A stretch of 64,000 bases of DNA from Arboricoccus pini (GTDB lineage Bacteria; Pseudomonadota; Alphaproteobacteria; Geminicoccales; Geminicoccaceae): positions 1 to 64,000 of the forward strand of contig NZ_FYEH01000003.1 in the NCBI RefSeq assembly GCF_900187945.1, written 5' to 3'. This document shows, in pieces, positions 1 through 9,765 of the stretch. Within the stretch, counting starts at the first letter, position 1; each line of letters begins with the position of its first letter. A program made the position numbers and the translations under genes. The notes beneath the pieces were generated by a model. The model did not search any database and was not told the origin of the DNA. It was given only the letters and a program-made list of their open reading frames with translations.

Positions 1-212
1 CCACCAGACCAAGCGACAAATCCATCACCTCTCCCCCAACCAGTCTCCCGCCGCCCGCGACAATCAACCAGACAACAGGACGTTGGCAAAGCAGCAGGGA
101 ACCGATACCCCCCGGTCGCAACGCCCAAGAAGACCAAAACACACCACCAGCCTAGGGAATGCAGACCCCAGGGCTTTCGGTCGGCCTGCGCATGGTCATG
201 GCGTGTCGTCGT
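1..212. other. Edge sequence without a supported gene
   Basis: This stretch lies downstream of the minus-strand permease gene that ends at 213. Short open frames cross it, but they have arginine-rich shadow composition and no ribosome-binding site. I see no RNA gene, repeat or promoter I would defend. Confidence 0.4.
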
Positions 213-1442
213 TCATGCGGCCTTGCGACCGTCGGCAAGACGCGATGCGAGGGCAAAGGCCAGCGGGTAGATCGACAGCGCGACGACGGCCGTAGCCGCG
301 GTCGCCCAGTAGGCGCCCAACCAGTCGCCCAGAACGCCGTAGAAGATCGGCGAGATCGCCCCCGATCCGATCGTCCCGGTGTAGAAGAGGGCAAACGCGC
401 GTTCCGCCTTGTCTGCCGGCGTGAGTTCCGGGACGGTGCCATAGAGGACCGACGACGTACCGTTCAGCATGAGACCCAGGAGCGGCAGCAGGATGAACAG
501 AGGAACAAGCGGCAGCACCAGCACCCCGACGATGCAGGCCGCCGTCCCTCCCTCCGTAGCGAGCACCGTCATAAGAACGCCTACTCGGGATCCCAGCCAT
601 CCACAAAAAAATTTGCCGGCGGCACCGCCCAGAAAGACCATGGCCAGGGCGATACCGACCATCGGCAAGGATGCACCCTTCTCCGCCAAAATAAATGGCA
701 GGAAGGTCAACAGGCCCATTCGCACGCCTGTGTCCAGGACGCCGATCGCAAACAGCACCCAAAAGCCGCCGCGATCCCGGCCGGCCCTTTTTTGGACCTG
801 CCGCGAAGGGTTGGCACGCACGACCGGCGGCATCAGCAAGAGGATCGCCGCCGCGACGGCTGCACCCAGCACGGCCATGAGCCAGAGCGCGCCACGCCAT
901 GGCATCAGTGTCAAAAGCAGGGATGTCAGGGCAGGAATCGCTGCCTTTCCCAGATCGCCCGTGAAATTGTACGTGCCAAGCGGGCCGCGGGCCGAGTCCC
1001 CATAAGCCCGGGAAACCGCCGCCGAGGCGATCGGATGCTGCGTACTCGATCCCGCGCCGGACAGGGCCAAGGCTGCCGAGAGGCCCACGAGGCTCCCCGT
1101 CACGCCGGCCAGGGCGTAGCCGGCGGCGGCCAATAAGGTACCGGCGGCAAGAATAATCCGGCCGTCTATCTTCTCAGCGAGCCAACCGGAGGGGAGTTGG
1201 AGCAGGGCCATCACACCGGCATAGAGCCCGCGAAGTGCCGCCAACATCCCGTAGCCCAAGGCGAATTCTGTTTGCCAGACAGGCAACAGGACGTAGATCA
1301 GGTCGGTATAGCCATCATGCAGGGCATGTGCCGTACCGGCCAATGCGAGCGTGTGCCTGGCTGACACAGATTGCCCGTTTCGGCGCGCCGACCTTGCCAC
1401 GCGAGGTCGCTCGAAACCGCGGCTGCCGGCCATCATCGCCAC
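213..1442 (-). CDS. MFS transporter, Fsr-like
   Basis: A 409-residue protein of the major facilitator superfamily, expected to have about 12 inner-membrane helices; hydrophobic segments recur along its whole length. The early segment with ALHDGYTDLIYVLLPVW and the LPSGWLAEKIDGR loop after the second helix resemble the fosmidomycin-resistance (Fsr) type of drug exporter. The annotated start is a GTG at 1442, with ATG codons two and three codons later that may be the true start. It is divergent from the LysR gene at 1685, across an intergenic region with a perfect 12-bp palindrome, so that regulator may control it. The substrate cannot be read from the sequence. Confidence 0.8.
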   Translation of the reverse strand: MAMMAGSRGFERPRVARSARRNGQSVSARHTLALAGTAHALHDGYTDLIYVLLPVWQTEFALGYGMLAALRGLYAGVMALLQLPSGWLAEKIDGRIILAAGTLLAAAGYALAGVTGSLVGLSAALALSGAGSSTQHPIASAAVSRAYGDSARGPLGTYNFTGDLGKAAIPALTSLLLTLMPWRGALWLMAVLGAAVAAAILLLMPPVVRANPSRQVQKRAGRDRGGFWVLFAIGVLDTGVRMGLLTFLPFILAEKGASLPMVGIALAMVFLGGAAGKFFCGWLGSRVGVLMTVLATEGGTAACIVGVLVLPLVPLFILLPLLGLMLNGTSSVLYGTVPELTPADKAERAFALFYTGTIGSGAISPIFYGVLGDWLGAYWATAATAVVALSIYPLAFALASRLADGRKAA

Positions 1443-1579
1443 CCCGCGGTTGTCGTTCGCCGCTTTGCTCTGATGGGAGGCAGTTGCAAGATACAGACAT
1501 CAGGTCCGTCGCATCCGATGGGAGTGAAGAAAGCTGACATGGACCCGGAGAGGGTTTGCCGGTTGTTCGGACTGGCCAT

Positions 1580-1591
1580 GATTGATCAATC
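1580..1591. promoter_or_regulatory. 12-bp palindrome between MFS and LysR genes
   Basis: GATTGATCAATC is a perfect palindrome in the 242-bp gap between the divergent MFS and LysR genes, followed by the partly symmetric GGATATCTGCGATCC. LysR-type regulators often bind dyads in the gap to a divergently transcribed target. That this is the operator is inference. Confidence 0.35.
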
Positions 1592-1684
1592 GGATATCTG
1601 CGATCCGCAAGTATATGTTGCATGTTCATGACAGCGACAAACGACTAAAACTAGGAATTCAGGTCAGCTAAAGTCACCCGAACC

Positions 1685-2632
1685 ATGCCGTCGAACCGTC
1701 GCTCGCTCCCGCCGCTCAACGCCCTGCGTGCCTTCGAGGCCGCAGCCAGGCTCGGTAGCTTCAAGGATGCCGCGACCGAGCTGGGCGTGACCCATGGCGC
1801 GATCAGCCGGCACGTACGCCTGCTCGAGGACTGGCTGGGGCCGCCCGCTCTGTTTCGGCGGCTCAATCGGCTGGTTGTCTTGACTCCCACAGGCAGGGCG
1901 CTCCTCGCGGAGGCGGGGCCGATGCTCGATCGCCTTGCCGCCGCCGTGGAACAACATCGTTCGGGAGGTGACAGCCCCCCGCCAGCCGTGCTGCACGTGA
2001 ACGCGCTTGCCACGTTCAGCCTGCGATGGCTGCTGCCGCGCCTCGCGCAATTCCGCGATCGCCATCCGGGGATCGAGGTGCGTCTTTCCACCTCCACCGA
2101 GTCCGTGGACGCTCTAAGCGACCCCTATGACGTCATTATCCGAGGCGGTCCGGACACGTATTACGGCTTCACCTGCCACTTCTTCCTCAGCGAGAGCCGC
2201 TTGCCGATCTGCAGCCCGGATCTTCTCGAACGGCAGCCGCTTGCCGATCTGTCGGATCTGCGCTCGCACACCCTGATTCATGCATCCTCGCTGCCGCGCG
2301 TCTGGCCGGATTGGCTGAGGGCGGCGGGCATGCCGGAACTGAGGACGGCGAGTTCGCTGACGCTCGATCATTTCTACTTGACGATCCAGGCAGCGCTGGC
2401 CGGCCTGGGCGTGGCGATGGGGCCGACCGCCCTGGTCGCGGACGATCTCGCGACGGGGCGCCTGATTGCGCCGTTTCCCGACATGACCCTGCCGACGCGA
2501 GGCTATCATGCCTATCTGCCCGACGCGCGAGCGGACGATCGCTCGGCCCTCTGCTTTTGCCGGTGGCTGGAGGAGATGGGCGCTGCGGATGCGCCCGGTG
2601 CCGATGGCCCGAAAGAGCGTCTCTCACCATGA
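1685..2632 (+). CDS. LysR-family regulator, GcvA-like
   Basis: A 315-residue LysR-type regulator. The N-terminal winged helix-turn-helix is at about residues 8-66 (LPPLNALRAFEAAARLGSFK, then ATELGVTHGAISRHVRLLE), a form typical of the GcvA subgroup. It is followed by a periplasmic-binding-fold effector domain with VRLSTSTESVD and the C-terminal AALAGLGVAMGP element. Length is normal. No strong ribosome-binding site precedes the ATG. It is divergent from the MFS gene, the usual layout of a LysR protein and its target. The hydrolase gene at 2901 on the same strand is a second possible target. The effector is unknown. Confidence 0.85.
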   Translation: MPSNRRSLPPLNALRAFEAAARLGSFKDAATELGVTHGAISRHVRLLEDWLGPPALFRRLNRLVVLTPTGRALLAEAGPMLDRLAAAVEQHRSGGDSPPPAVLHVNALATFSLRWLLPRLAQFRDRHPGIEVRLSTSTESVDALSDPYDVIIRGGPDTYYGFTCHFFLSESRLPICSPDLLERQPLADLSDLRSHTLIHASSLPRVWPDWLRAAGMPELRTASSLTLDHFYLTIQAALAGLGVAMGPTALVADDLATGRLIAPFPDMTLPTRGYHAYLPDARADDRSALCFCRWLEEMGAADAPGADGPKERLSP

Positions 2633-2900
2633 TCGCTTGGCGTATCCCAGGGGAATTCGCGCCCTTCGTCCAGCGGAAACCCTCAAGGACGATGTTCGCC
2701 CGGCACTCGCCCTCAAGCAGCGAACGGGTGGCTCATTTGCCGAGTGCGGTATAGGTGACGCGTCAGGTCAGGTTCGTGGTGCGAATGGGCCTATTGGGAT
2801 TAAGGGGACGCGGCCGCCAGGCGAGCCGGATTACCCGACAGCGACGCCTCGCCATTGAGGCCGCGTCGCCGCAAGGATCAGCCACCCAAAGCAGGCGGGG

Positions 2901-4391
2901 ATGTGCGTGCCGGGCAAATCGAGATCATGGCTGCGGCTATTTCGCCGTCTCGCCCTATTTGCCACCTTAAGCATTCTGCTGGCGTTCGTCAGTTTCCTGG
3001 CACTGCGCATCTGGGAGTCGGAACGCGGACCACCGCTCGAGGCCTGGCATCTCTTCGTGCCCACGGAAATGACGGCGGCGGAGATCGACCACGCCGACTG
3101 GGCTGCCTATCTGACAGCCGAGCAGCGGGTCTTCGACGAGGTGCGGACCAACGTCGTCGACAAGATGCCGGCGGACCAGGAAGTGCCGGCCAACCGCTAT
3201 TTTTCCGCAAGTGCCGTCAATCCCGCACGGTTCGCCGACGACTGGAACCGCTCTCACCTTCTGTTGCCCGCCGGCTCCCCCAAGGGGGCCGTCGTCCTCC
3301 TGCATGGGCTGACTGATTCTCCCTACAGCATGCGCCATCTGGCCGGGATTTACGTGTCGCATGGGTATGTGGCGATCATTCCCCGCCTGCCGGCCCACGG
3401 CACGGTGCCGGCGGCGCTGACCGCCGTCCATTGGGAGGACTGGATGGCCGCCACACGTCTGGCCGTGCGTGAAGCCAGGCGGCTGAGCGGCCCTGGTCGA
3501 CCGCTGCACATCGTGGGATTCTCCAACGGCGGCGCGCTGGCACTCAAATACGCGCTGGACGCGAACGAGGATCGGGCCCTGGCCCGCCCCGATCGCCTCA
3601 TCCTCCTCTCGCCCATGATCGGCATCACCAGCTTTGCCCGCTATGCCGGACTGGCCGGCCTGCCGGCCATTCTGCCCGCTTTTGCCAAGGCTGCCTGGCT
3701 GAGCATCCTGCCGGAGTTCATCCCCTTCAAATATAATTCCTTCCCCGTTAACGGCGCACGCCAGTCCTACGAGGTCACGCAGGTTCTCCAGGCCGAACTG
3801 ATCAGGCAGGCCAACGCGGACGAACTCCGGCGCCTCGCCCCCATCCTGACCTTTCAATCGGTCGTCGATTCAACGGTCAGCACCGCTGCGGTCATCCGCA
3901 ACCTCTACGCCCTCTTGCCGCCTGGCTCGAACGAGCTCGTCCTTTTCGATCTCAACCGCTCGATGCAAAAGAGCCTGTTCCTCAATGCCGACGCCAATGT
4001 CGCACTCGATCGACTTCTGCCGTCACCACCGCGCAACTTCCGGACTTCCATCATCACCAATGCCTCGCCGACCGATGCCGAACTGGTCGAGCGACGCATA
4101 GAGGCTGACAGCGTCGAGGAAACGATCCGTCGCCTGGACCTCGCCTATCCACAAAACGTCTTCTCGCTCTCCCACGTGGCTCTCCCCTTCCCCGTCGACG
4201 ACCCGCTTTATGGTTCGACGCCGGCCAATCCTGACGAATTTGGCATCAATCTGGGCTCGATCATGCCGCGCGGAGAACGGGGCGTCTTCGTCGTCAGCTT
4301 GGACGCGCTCTTTCGTATAACCTCCAATCCCCTCTTCCCTTATGTGCGCGACCGCATCGACGCGGAACTGGCGCAGCCCTCCAATCGATGA
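2901..4391 (+). CDS. Membrane-anchored alpha/beta hydrolase
   Basis: A 496-residue alpha/beta hydrolase. An N-terminal hydrophobic segment (about residues 12-35, LALFATLSILLAFVSFLAL) looks like a membrane anchor or uncleaved signal. The catalytic core has the HGLTDSPYSM oxyanion-hole region, the nucleophile elbow GFSNGG with Ser, a candidate acid in SVVDSTV and a candidate His in SLSHVALPFP. This order fits a serine carboxylesterase or lysophospholipase-type enzyme. It is longer than the roughly 300 residues of a minimal member, because of the anchor and the C-terminal part. The substrate is unknown. Confidence 0.75.
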   Translation: MCVPGKSRSWLRLFRRLALFATLSILLAFVSFLALRIWESERGPPLEAWHLFVPTEMTAAEIDHADWAAYLTAEQRVFDEVRTNVVDKMPADQEVPANRYFSASAVNPARFADDWNRSHLLLPAGSPKGAVVLLHGLTDSPYSMRHLAGIYVSHGYVAIIPRLPAHGTVPAALTAVHWEDWMAATRLAVREARRLSGPGRPLHIVGFSNGGALALKYALDANEDRALARPDRLILLSPMIGITSFARYAGLAGLPAILPAFAKAAWLSILPEFIPFKYNSFPVNGARQSYEVTQVLQAELIRQANADELRRLAPILTFQSVVDSTVSTAAVIRNLYALLPPGSNELVLFDLNRSMQKSLFLNADANVALDRLLPSPPRNFRTSIITNASPTDAELVERRIEADSVEETIRRLDLAYPQNVFSLSHVALPFPVDDPLYGSTPANPDEFGINLGSIMPRGERGVFVVSLDALFRITSNPLFPYVRDRIDAELAQPSNR

Positions 4392-5283
4392 CTTAGGCGG
4401 TCATGCGGCCATCGGCGGTGCTATGCCGGAAAAAGAAAAAAGCACTGGCCACATGAACCTAATGGCGGGCCAACTAGACCAGATCGCTATTTGTCTATTA
4501 AGATAATGGACAAGATTCTATAGAGTGATAGGATGGTGCTTCAAACCATTGGCAATGGGGGTTCGTTTCCATGAACGCACTGACGCGCCACCTCTGCCTT
4601 CCAATCTCGGGTGAAGGGGATCGCGAGGCAGTTCGCGACCATACGGCATCCGGCCGCGCTCGGTTGCCGGGCGTGGTCGGATGCCGGCGGGTGCCGGCAC
4701 GGGATGGGAGATGCGCGCAGCTCGAATGCCTTTCCCTTTACTGAGGATTTGGGCAGGCGGACGATCGCTGCCGGGGAATGGAAACTTAGCCGGGGTCAAT
4801 CCCGACGTCGCGACGTCGACCGCCCATGTATGCGGCGATCCGCTCGTTCGATCGCCCCCAAGGCCCGGGTCGCCAGAATCGTTGGATTTCGGCCCGCCGG
4901 ATCGCGGGATGGCACGGAATCATGATGCAAAAATGATGCGGCCAATCGGATAGAGATCATGTCCTTCATCTGCCGGAACGCTTCAGTTGTCTGGACCCTG
5001 CGGTCGCCTCACGCGCGCTCGTCCGCCGATTTCAAGGACTTCCGCCACTGCCAGTGTCCCCGGTCGGCCGCCACGATGGCGGCTGGCGTTGGTGCACGAG
5101 GGTCAAGGCATGGGGATTGGGTCGATGGGCAGAATAGAGCGGTTTCAGGACTGGGTGCGGGAAGTCGCAGGGCTTTTGGCGCAAGCGCTGCTCGGCGAGC
5201 AGGGATGGCCGCGCGAGCCGGATCAACATCGACCGAGGAATTGAGCCGAAGCTGGCCTAACGGCACTTCCCTGGAGATGCTCC
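4392..5283. other. Long non-coding leader region
   Basis: This 892-bp stretch between the hydrolase and the flavin monooxygenase has no frame with convincing protein composition or a ribosome-binding site. The first 150 bases are AT-richer than the surroundings and hold the inverted repeat at 4491-4513. A perfect 16-bp palindrome lies at 4803-4818. A GGAG at 5273-5276 is the ribosome-binding site of the next gene. It probably contains the promoter of the organosulfur operon. Confidence 0.4.
4491..4513. promoter_or_regulatory. Inverted repeat, candidate operator copy 1
   Basis: TTGTCTATTA and TAATGGACAA are separated by three bases and form a 10-bp dyad with a single mismatch. The outer arms and the nine-base spacing (TTGTCTA-N9-TRGACAA) recur at 7990-8012, in the other long non-coding gap of the same gene cluster. 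It sits in an AT-rich patch next to promoter-like TATAGA at 4519-4524. A dimeric repressor or activator site is the natural reading, but no regulator is identified. Confidence 0.5.
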
Positions 5284-6618
5284 ATGCCTGACCGACAGCG
5301 GCTGATCCTGACCGCCGGGGCCAACAGCACCGGCTATGCCGCGCAGTCGTGGCGCCTTGCCAAAGGCGGCCCGCTGGCCTTCGCCGACCCCGCGCACTAT
5401 CTGGCCGTAACGCGGATCGCGCATGCGGGCTGCCTCGACGCCGTCTTCTTTTCCGACCATCCGGCCCTTTGGGCCAACCCGGCCGAACGCCCACTGCACA
5501 GCTTCGATCCCCTGGTGCTGGCCGCCAGCCTGACAGCAAAAATTCCCGATATCGGCGTCGAGATCACGGCTTCCACCAGCTTCAGCCCGCCCTACGAGCT
5601 GGCAAGGCGCGTCTTGACGCTCGATCATCTCTCGCATGGCCGCGTCATCCTCAATCTTGTCTCGTCCTTCAACCCGGCCATCGCCGCGAATTATGGCGAC
5701 GCGCCGCTTCCCCCTCGGGATGAGCGCTACCGGCAGGCACACGAATTCGCGGCCCTACTCAAAACACTTTTTAACAGCTGGGATCTATGCCGGCCGGCCG
5801 ACCCGCAAAGAAGCGTCTGGGATCCGAGCCATGCCCAAGCGATCGATCATCGCGGCGAATTCTTCAGCGTCCGCGGTCCCCTCAACGTCCCGAGGCGAGA
5901 GGATGGCGGCCCCATTCTCGCCCAGGCAGGTGGCTCCAATGCCGGGATGGAGCTGGCTGCCGCGCATGGCGAGATCATCTACACAGCACAGTTGACGCTC
6001 GAGGGCGCCAGGCGTTTTGGCGATCAGATCCGTCGCCGCGCCGTATCGCTCGGCCGAGCGCCAGATGCCATTCGCATCGTCCCGGGCCTTGTCCCGATTC
6101 TTGGCCGAACTCGTGCTCAGGCCCTGGAGCGCCATCATGCCATCACAAATGTCGACGGCGAAGAGGCACTGCTCGCGCGTTTCGCGCACGAGATAGGCAT
6201 TGAGCCCAGCGACCTCGACCCTGATGCTCCCCTGAGTGAGGCAGTGTTTCCCTCGAGCGATGATCAACAACGGCCGGTTGGCTTCACCCAGGCCCTGGCC
6301 GAGCTGGCACGTCTCGAACGCGTGACGGCAAGGCAGTTTGTGCGGCGAGTAGAGGGCGGCCATCGCGTCGTGCTCGGAACCGCTGACGAAGTCACCGCCG
6401 ATATCGTCCATTGGTGGGAAAGCGGCGCGGTCGACGGCTTCAACATTCAGGTACCGGTCCTGCCCGACGACCTTACCGAGTTCGTCGAGGAGGTCGTTCC
6501 CCGCCTCCAGGATCGCGGCCTGTTTCCTCGGCATTATGACGGACAATCCCTCCGCCGCCGCTTCAACCTGACCTCTCCCGAGACCACAGCCATCACCCGA
6601 TTGGATCGCTCCGCATGA
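5284..6618 (+). CDS. NtaA/SnaA/DszA-family flavin monooxygenase
   Basis: A 444-residue luciferase-like (LLM class) FMNH2-dependent monooxygenase of the NtaA/SnaA/DszA branch. Features are the N-terminal LAKGGPLAFADPAHYLAV region, DHPALWANP, the long insertion with ERYRQAHEFAALLKTLFNSW, and HRGEFFSVRGPLNVPR, which family members share. Known relatives oxidise nitrilotriacetate, pristinamycin IIB or dibenzothiophene sulfone, using reduced flavin from a separate reductase. A GGAG seven bases before the ATG supports the start. The next gene overlaps the stop by ATGA. The neighbouring SsuBC-like transport and SfnG-like genes suggest an organosulfur substrate. No flavin reductase is in the window. 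Confidence 0.85.
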   Translation: MPDRQRLILTAGANSTGYAAQSWRLAKGGPLAFADPAHYLAVTRIAHAGCLDAVFFSDHPALWANPAERPLHSFDPLVLAASLTAKIPDIGVEITASTSFSPPYELARRVLTLDHLSHGRVILNLVSSFNPAIAANYGDAPLPPRDERYRQAHEFAALLKTLFNSWDLCRPADPQRSVWDPSHAQAIDHRGEFFSVRGPLNVPRREDGGPILAQAGGSNAGMELAAAHGEIIYTAQLTLEGARRFGDQIRRRAVSLGRAPDAIRIVPGLVPILGRTRAQALERHHAITNVDGEEALLARFAHEIGIEPSDLDPDAPLSEAVFPSSDDQQRPVGFTQALAELARLERVTARQFVRRVEGGHRVVLGTADEVTADIVHWWESGAVDGFNIQVPVLPDDLTEFVEEVVPRLQDRGLFPRHYDGQSLRRRFNLTSPETTAITRLDRSA

Positions 6619-7853
6619 GCTCTGCCGCCATCCTCCAGCTGGCCACCCCCGCAGCACCGCGACTCACCCGCGCGGGCCTTCTTGGCCAGTTACCGGCACT
6701 TGTCGACGAGATCGCCGCCGGTGCCGTTCGCCGCGACCTTGAGCGTGAGCTGCCCTACCCTGCCTTCCAGCGCATCAAGGAGCTGCGTCTTGGTGCCCTG
6801 CGCATTCCCGAGGCCCTGGGTGGCCCTGGCGGCTCGGTTGCCGACTATATCGAGTTGATAGCGACGCTGGGCGCCGCCGATTCGAACGTAGCGCACGCGC
6901 TTCGCTCGCATTTCGACTTCACCGAGGGCCTGTTGCTCGACCCGACGACGGCACGCTCCCGCGCTCACCTTGAAAACGTTCTGTCCGGCAAGCTGTACGG
7001 CGCGGCTCATACGGAGCAGGGCACCAAGCGACCCGGTGAGATCAAGACCGCTCTGCGTCACACGGCGAATGGTTGGCGACTGGATGGGCGCAAATGGTAT
7101 GCGACCGGCACGGCCTTTGCCGATTTCGCCGTCATCAGTGCCCAAAACGAAGAGGGCGTGCTGATGACCGCCCTCGTGCCGACGGATCGGCAAGGCATCC
7201 AGATTCTCGACGACTGGGACGGCATGGGCCAGAAGCTGACTGCCAGTGGCGGGATCAAGCTCGATAACGTCGAGGTGCGGGACGAGGAGCTTGTCATTCG
7301 CGATCGCGAAACGTCGATCGGTCGGCATACCGCGACCTTGCGCCAGCTTCATCTCGCGGCTTCCGCCGCCGGCGCCATCCGCGCCGTGCTGCGGGAAGGC
7401 ATCGACTATGTGAGGAAACACGCGCGCACGGCGCCACATAGCCCGGTCGATACCGCCAGGCACGACCCCTTCGTCCAGAACGTGGTGGGCGAGATCGCCG
7501 CCGCCTCCTTCGCGATCGACGCCAGTATAGCCGAGGCGGCTCGCGCGCTCGACCGCAGCGTCGAGGCGTTCGGTTCGGGCAGCGAATCCGCGATCGACAA
7601 GGCGCTCATTGAAAGCTCGATTGCAACATCGCGCGCGCAGATCGTGCTGGCAAAGCTCGGTCAGCCCGCGGCTCAGCAGATCTTCGAGCTCGGCGGTGGC
7701 TCTGCCACGTCCAGCCGCTTCAATCTCGATCGTCACTGGCGAAACCTGCGCACGATCTTGAACCACAACCCGCTCCTTCATAAGGCGCGCGTCATCGGCG
7801 ATTTCTACCTGAACGGCACGACCACCCATCTGCGCGAGGGCCGCGTCTTTTGA
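6615..7853 (+). CDS. Acyl-CoA dehydrogenase-fold oxidoreductase, DszC/SfnB-like
   Basis: A 412-residue flavoprotein with the acyl-CoA dehydrogenase fold. The N-terminal helical domain has LGALRIPEALGGPGGSVADY. The middle beta domain has GAAHTEQGTKRPGE and WRLDGRKWYATGTAFADF. The C-terminal helices include IFELGGGSATSSRFNLDRHW. This pattern fits the monooxygenase-like group (DszC, SfnB and flavin-dependent hydroxylases) rather than true acyl-CoA dehydrogenases; the usual catalytic Glu context is not apparent. The start overlaps the upstream monooxygenase (ATGA), so the two are translationally coupled and may act in sequence on one substrate. An S- or N-oxygenation role is inferred. Confidence 0.8.
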   Translation: MSSAAILQLATPAAPRLTRAGLLGQLPALVDEIAAGAVRRDLERELPYPAFQRIKELRLGALRIPEALGGPGGSVADYIELIATLGAADSNVAHALRSHFDFTEGLLLDPTTARSRAHLENVLSGKLYGAAHTEQGTKRPGEIKTALRHTANGWRLDGRKWYATGTAFADFAVISAQNEEGVLMTALVPTDRQGIQILDDWDGMGQKLTASGGIKLDNVEVRDEELVIRDRETSIGRHTATLRQLHLAASAAGAIRAVLREGIDYVRKHARTAPHSPVDTARHDPFVQNVVGEIAAASFAIDASIAEAARALDRSVEAFGSGSESAIDKALIESSIATSRAQIVLAKLGQPAAQQIFELGGGSATSSRFNLDRHWRNLRTILNHNPLLHKARVIGDFYLNGTTTHLREGRVF

Positions 7854-7989
7854 GGGCCCAGCCGGATCGTCGCGGCGCACCTGGCGCACCCGCGCGCTCC
7901 GGCTGCACGCGTCAGCCCCTCAGGCAAAAGGACTGACGGAGCGTCGGTAGAACTGGGTCATATGCCACCGGCAGGTCCCCGACGCATTA

Positions 7990-8012
7990 TTGTCTAGCAA
8001 TACTATAGACAA
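7990..8012. promoter_or_regulatory. Inverted repeat, candidate operator copy 2
   Basis: TTGTCTA at 7990-7996 and TAGACAA at 8006-8012 are perfect inverted 7-mers separated by nine bases. They match the arms and spacing of the repeat at 4491-4513. The repeat lies 59 bases before the permease start at 8071, in the only sizeable gap inside the cluster, so it could control a second promoter for the transport and SfnG-like genes. A TTG at 7990 could open a longer reading frame for the permease. I prefer 8071, because the repeat would otherwise be coding. Confidence 0.5.
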
Positions 8013-8070
8013 ATATGTTTTTGGCTGCATCCTACAGCAACAACAAGGTTTGCAGCTCGAGGGATCCGCC

Positions 8071-8907
8071 ATGCTAGTGGGACTGCCCCGCGCGATCGCG
8101 CAGGATGACCGTCGCTCCCATGTCTTTCTCCCGATTTGGCATTTTCTTCGCCCCTGGTGCGAAAATCTGCTGGCGATCGTCCTGTTCCTGCTCGCCTGGG
8201 AGCTGGCGCCGCGGCTGGGCGTGGTTAACCGGACGTTCCTCCCGCCCTTCTCCGAGATCGTGGCCTACGGCGTAGAATACGCGCTGGCTGGCAAACTCCT
8301 GCCGCATGTGCTGGCCAGCCTCGGTCGCGCGGCCGGAGGTTTCGCGCTGGGCATCCTGACAGGCGTCCCGCTCGGCATCCTCCTTGCCTGGTACCGACCG
8401 CTTGAGCGCTATCTGAACCCGCTCCTGCAATTGTTGCGTCAGACCAATCCGGTCTCGCTCTTCCCTGTCTTCATCCTCTTCTTCGGCATCGGCTACCTGA
8501 CCAAGGTGGCCATCATCTATTGGGTGGTGGTCTGGCCGATCCTGCTCAACACGATGAGCGGCGTGAAATATGCCGATCCCGCGCTGATCAAATATGCGCG
8601 CTCCTTACGGCTCGGCACGAAAACCCTGTTCTGGCGAATCATCGTGCCGTCCGCACTGCCCTCGATCGTCACCGGCATGCGCCTTGCGGCTACCTATTCT
8701 TTCTTGATGCTCGTCGTTTCGGAGATGGTCGGCGCCAGCGACGGACTGGGCTATCTGATCGTCAATGCTCAGTATCTGATGAGCATCGATCTTCTTTATG
8801 TGGGCGTGATCATCCTGGCGCTTCTCGGCATCGCCGCCAATTACGCGCTGGTTCGGCTGGAGCGTCGACTGACCCGCTGGAAGGTCGACGTCGGAGCCAC
8901 GGCATGA
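8071..8907 (+). CDS. ABC transporter permease, SsuC/TauC-like
   Basis: A 278-residue inner-membrane permease of the nitrate/sulfonate/taurine (SsuC/TauC) family. It has about six hydrophobic segments and the conserved ATPase-contact loop [20 protein letters not shown] (EAA-type), followed by [18 protein letters not shown]. The ATG at 8071 is preceded by a GAGGGA element at a suitable distance and lies downstream of the inverted repeat. An in-frame TTG at 7990 would add 27 residues of atypical composition. The next gene overlaps by ATGA. It should form the membrane channel with the ATPase at 8904 and the binding protein at 10852. Confidence 0.88.
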   Translation: MLVGLPRAIAQDDRRSHVFLPIWHFLRPWCENLLAIVLFLLAWELAPRLGVVNRTFLPPFSEIVAYGVEYALAGKLLPHVLASLGRAAGGFALGILTGVPLGILLAWYRPLERYLNPLLQLLRQTNPVSLFPVFILFFGIGYLTKVAIIYWVVVWPILLNTMSGVKYADPALIKYARSLRLGTKTLFWRIIVPSALPSIVTGMRLAATYSFLMLVVSEMVGASDGLGYLIVNAQYLMSIDLLYVGVIILALLGIAANYALVRLERRLTRWKVDVGATA

Positions 8908-9734
8908 ACACTCCCAAACTGGCGGCACAAGGCGTCACCAAGCGCTTTGCCGGCAACATGGCGAGGAACGCCCGCGCCGATTTCCTGGCCCTGGATGGCA
9001 TCGATCTTAACGTCGATGCCGGCGAGTTCCTCGTCATTGTCGGGCCATCTGGCTGCGGCAAGTCGACCCTGCTCGACATCCTTGCCGGCCTGGAGGCGCC
9101 GAGCGCTGGCCGCGTGCTGCTGGACGGCAAGCCGATCGAAGGGCCCTCGCTCGATCGGGCCATCGTCTTCCAGCATTATGCCCTCTTCCCCTGGCTGACG
9201 GTCCTGGAGAATGTGGGTTTCGGGCTCGTCGCCAAACGAGTGCCGCGAAAGGAACGTCTGGCCATCGCCCGGGAGCACCTGACGATGGTGGGGCTCGAGG
9301 GATTCGAGCAGCATTACCCGCACGAGCTCTCGGGCGGCATGAAGCAGCGCGTGGCGATTGCCCGCAGCCTCGCCCACGCGCCCGACGTCCTCTTGATGGA
9401 CGAGCCCTTCGCCGCTCTCGATGCCCAGACCCGCGAGACGCTCCAGGCCGAGCTGCTGCGGCTCTGGGCGACCACGGGAAAGACGATCGTCTTCATCACG
9501 CACGGGATCGACGAGGCGATCTTCCTTGGCCAGCGCGTGGCGGTGATGCAGGCCCGGCCCGGGCGCATCAAGGCATTGATCGACGTCGATCTCGACAAAG
9601 GCGATGGCGGGGAGGATCTGCGCGGCCGACCGGGGTTCGCGGAGCTTCGCCATCAAGTCTGGTCGCTGCTGCGACATGAGATCGAAGAGGCCGATCCGCG
9701 CCATAACCTCAGCCGGCAGCGAGCCCCGGCCTGA
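8904..9734 (+). CDS. ABC transporter ATP-binding protein, SsuB/TauB-like
   Basis: A 276-residue ATPase subunit of a sulfonate/nitrate/taurine-type importer. All motifs are intact: Walker [12 protein letters not shown], the Q-loop region [12 protein letters not shown], signature [15 protein letters not shown], Walker [13 protein letters not shown], and the H-loop in FITHGIDEA. The ATG at 8904 overlaps the permease stop. The same frame is open further upstream within the permease gene, but that part has shadow composition. It lies between permease and monooxygenase genes, so it should energise uptake of the substrate used by the flanking oxygenases. Confidence 0.9.
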   Translation: MNTPKLAAQGVTKRFAGNMARNARADFLALDGIDLNVDAGEFLVIVGPSGCGKSTLLDILAGLEAPSAGRVLLDGKPIEGPSLDRAIVFQHYALFPWLTVLENVGFGLVAKRVPRKERLAIAREHLTMVGLEGFEQHYPHELSGGMKQRVAIARSLAHAPDVLLMDEPFAALDAQTRETLQAELLRLWATTGKTIVFITHGIDEAIFLGQRVAVMQARPGRIKALIDVDLDKGDGGEDLRGRPGFAELRHQVWSLLRHEIEEADPRHNLSRQRAPA

Positions 9735-9765
9735 TGACCACTTCCAGCATTCGGAGGTCCAGCAC

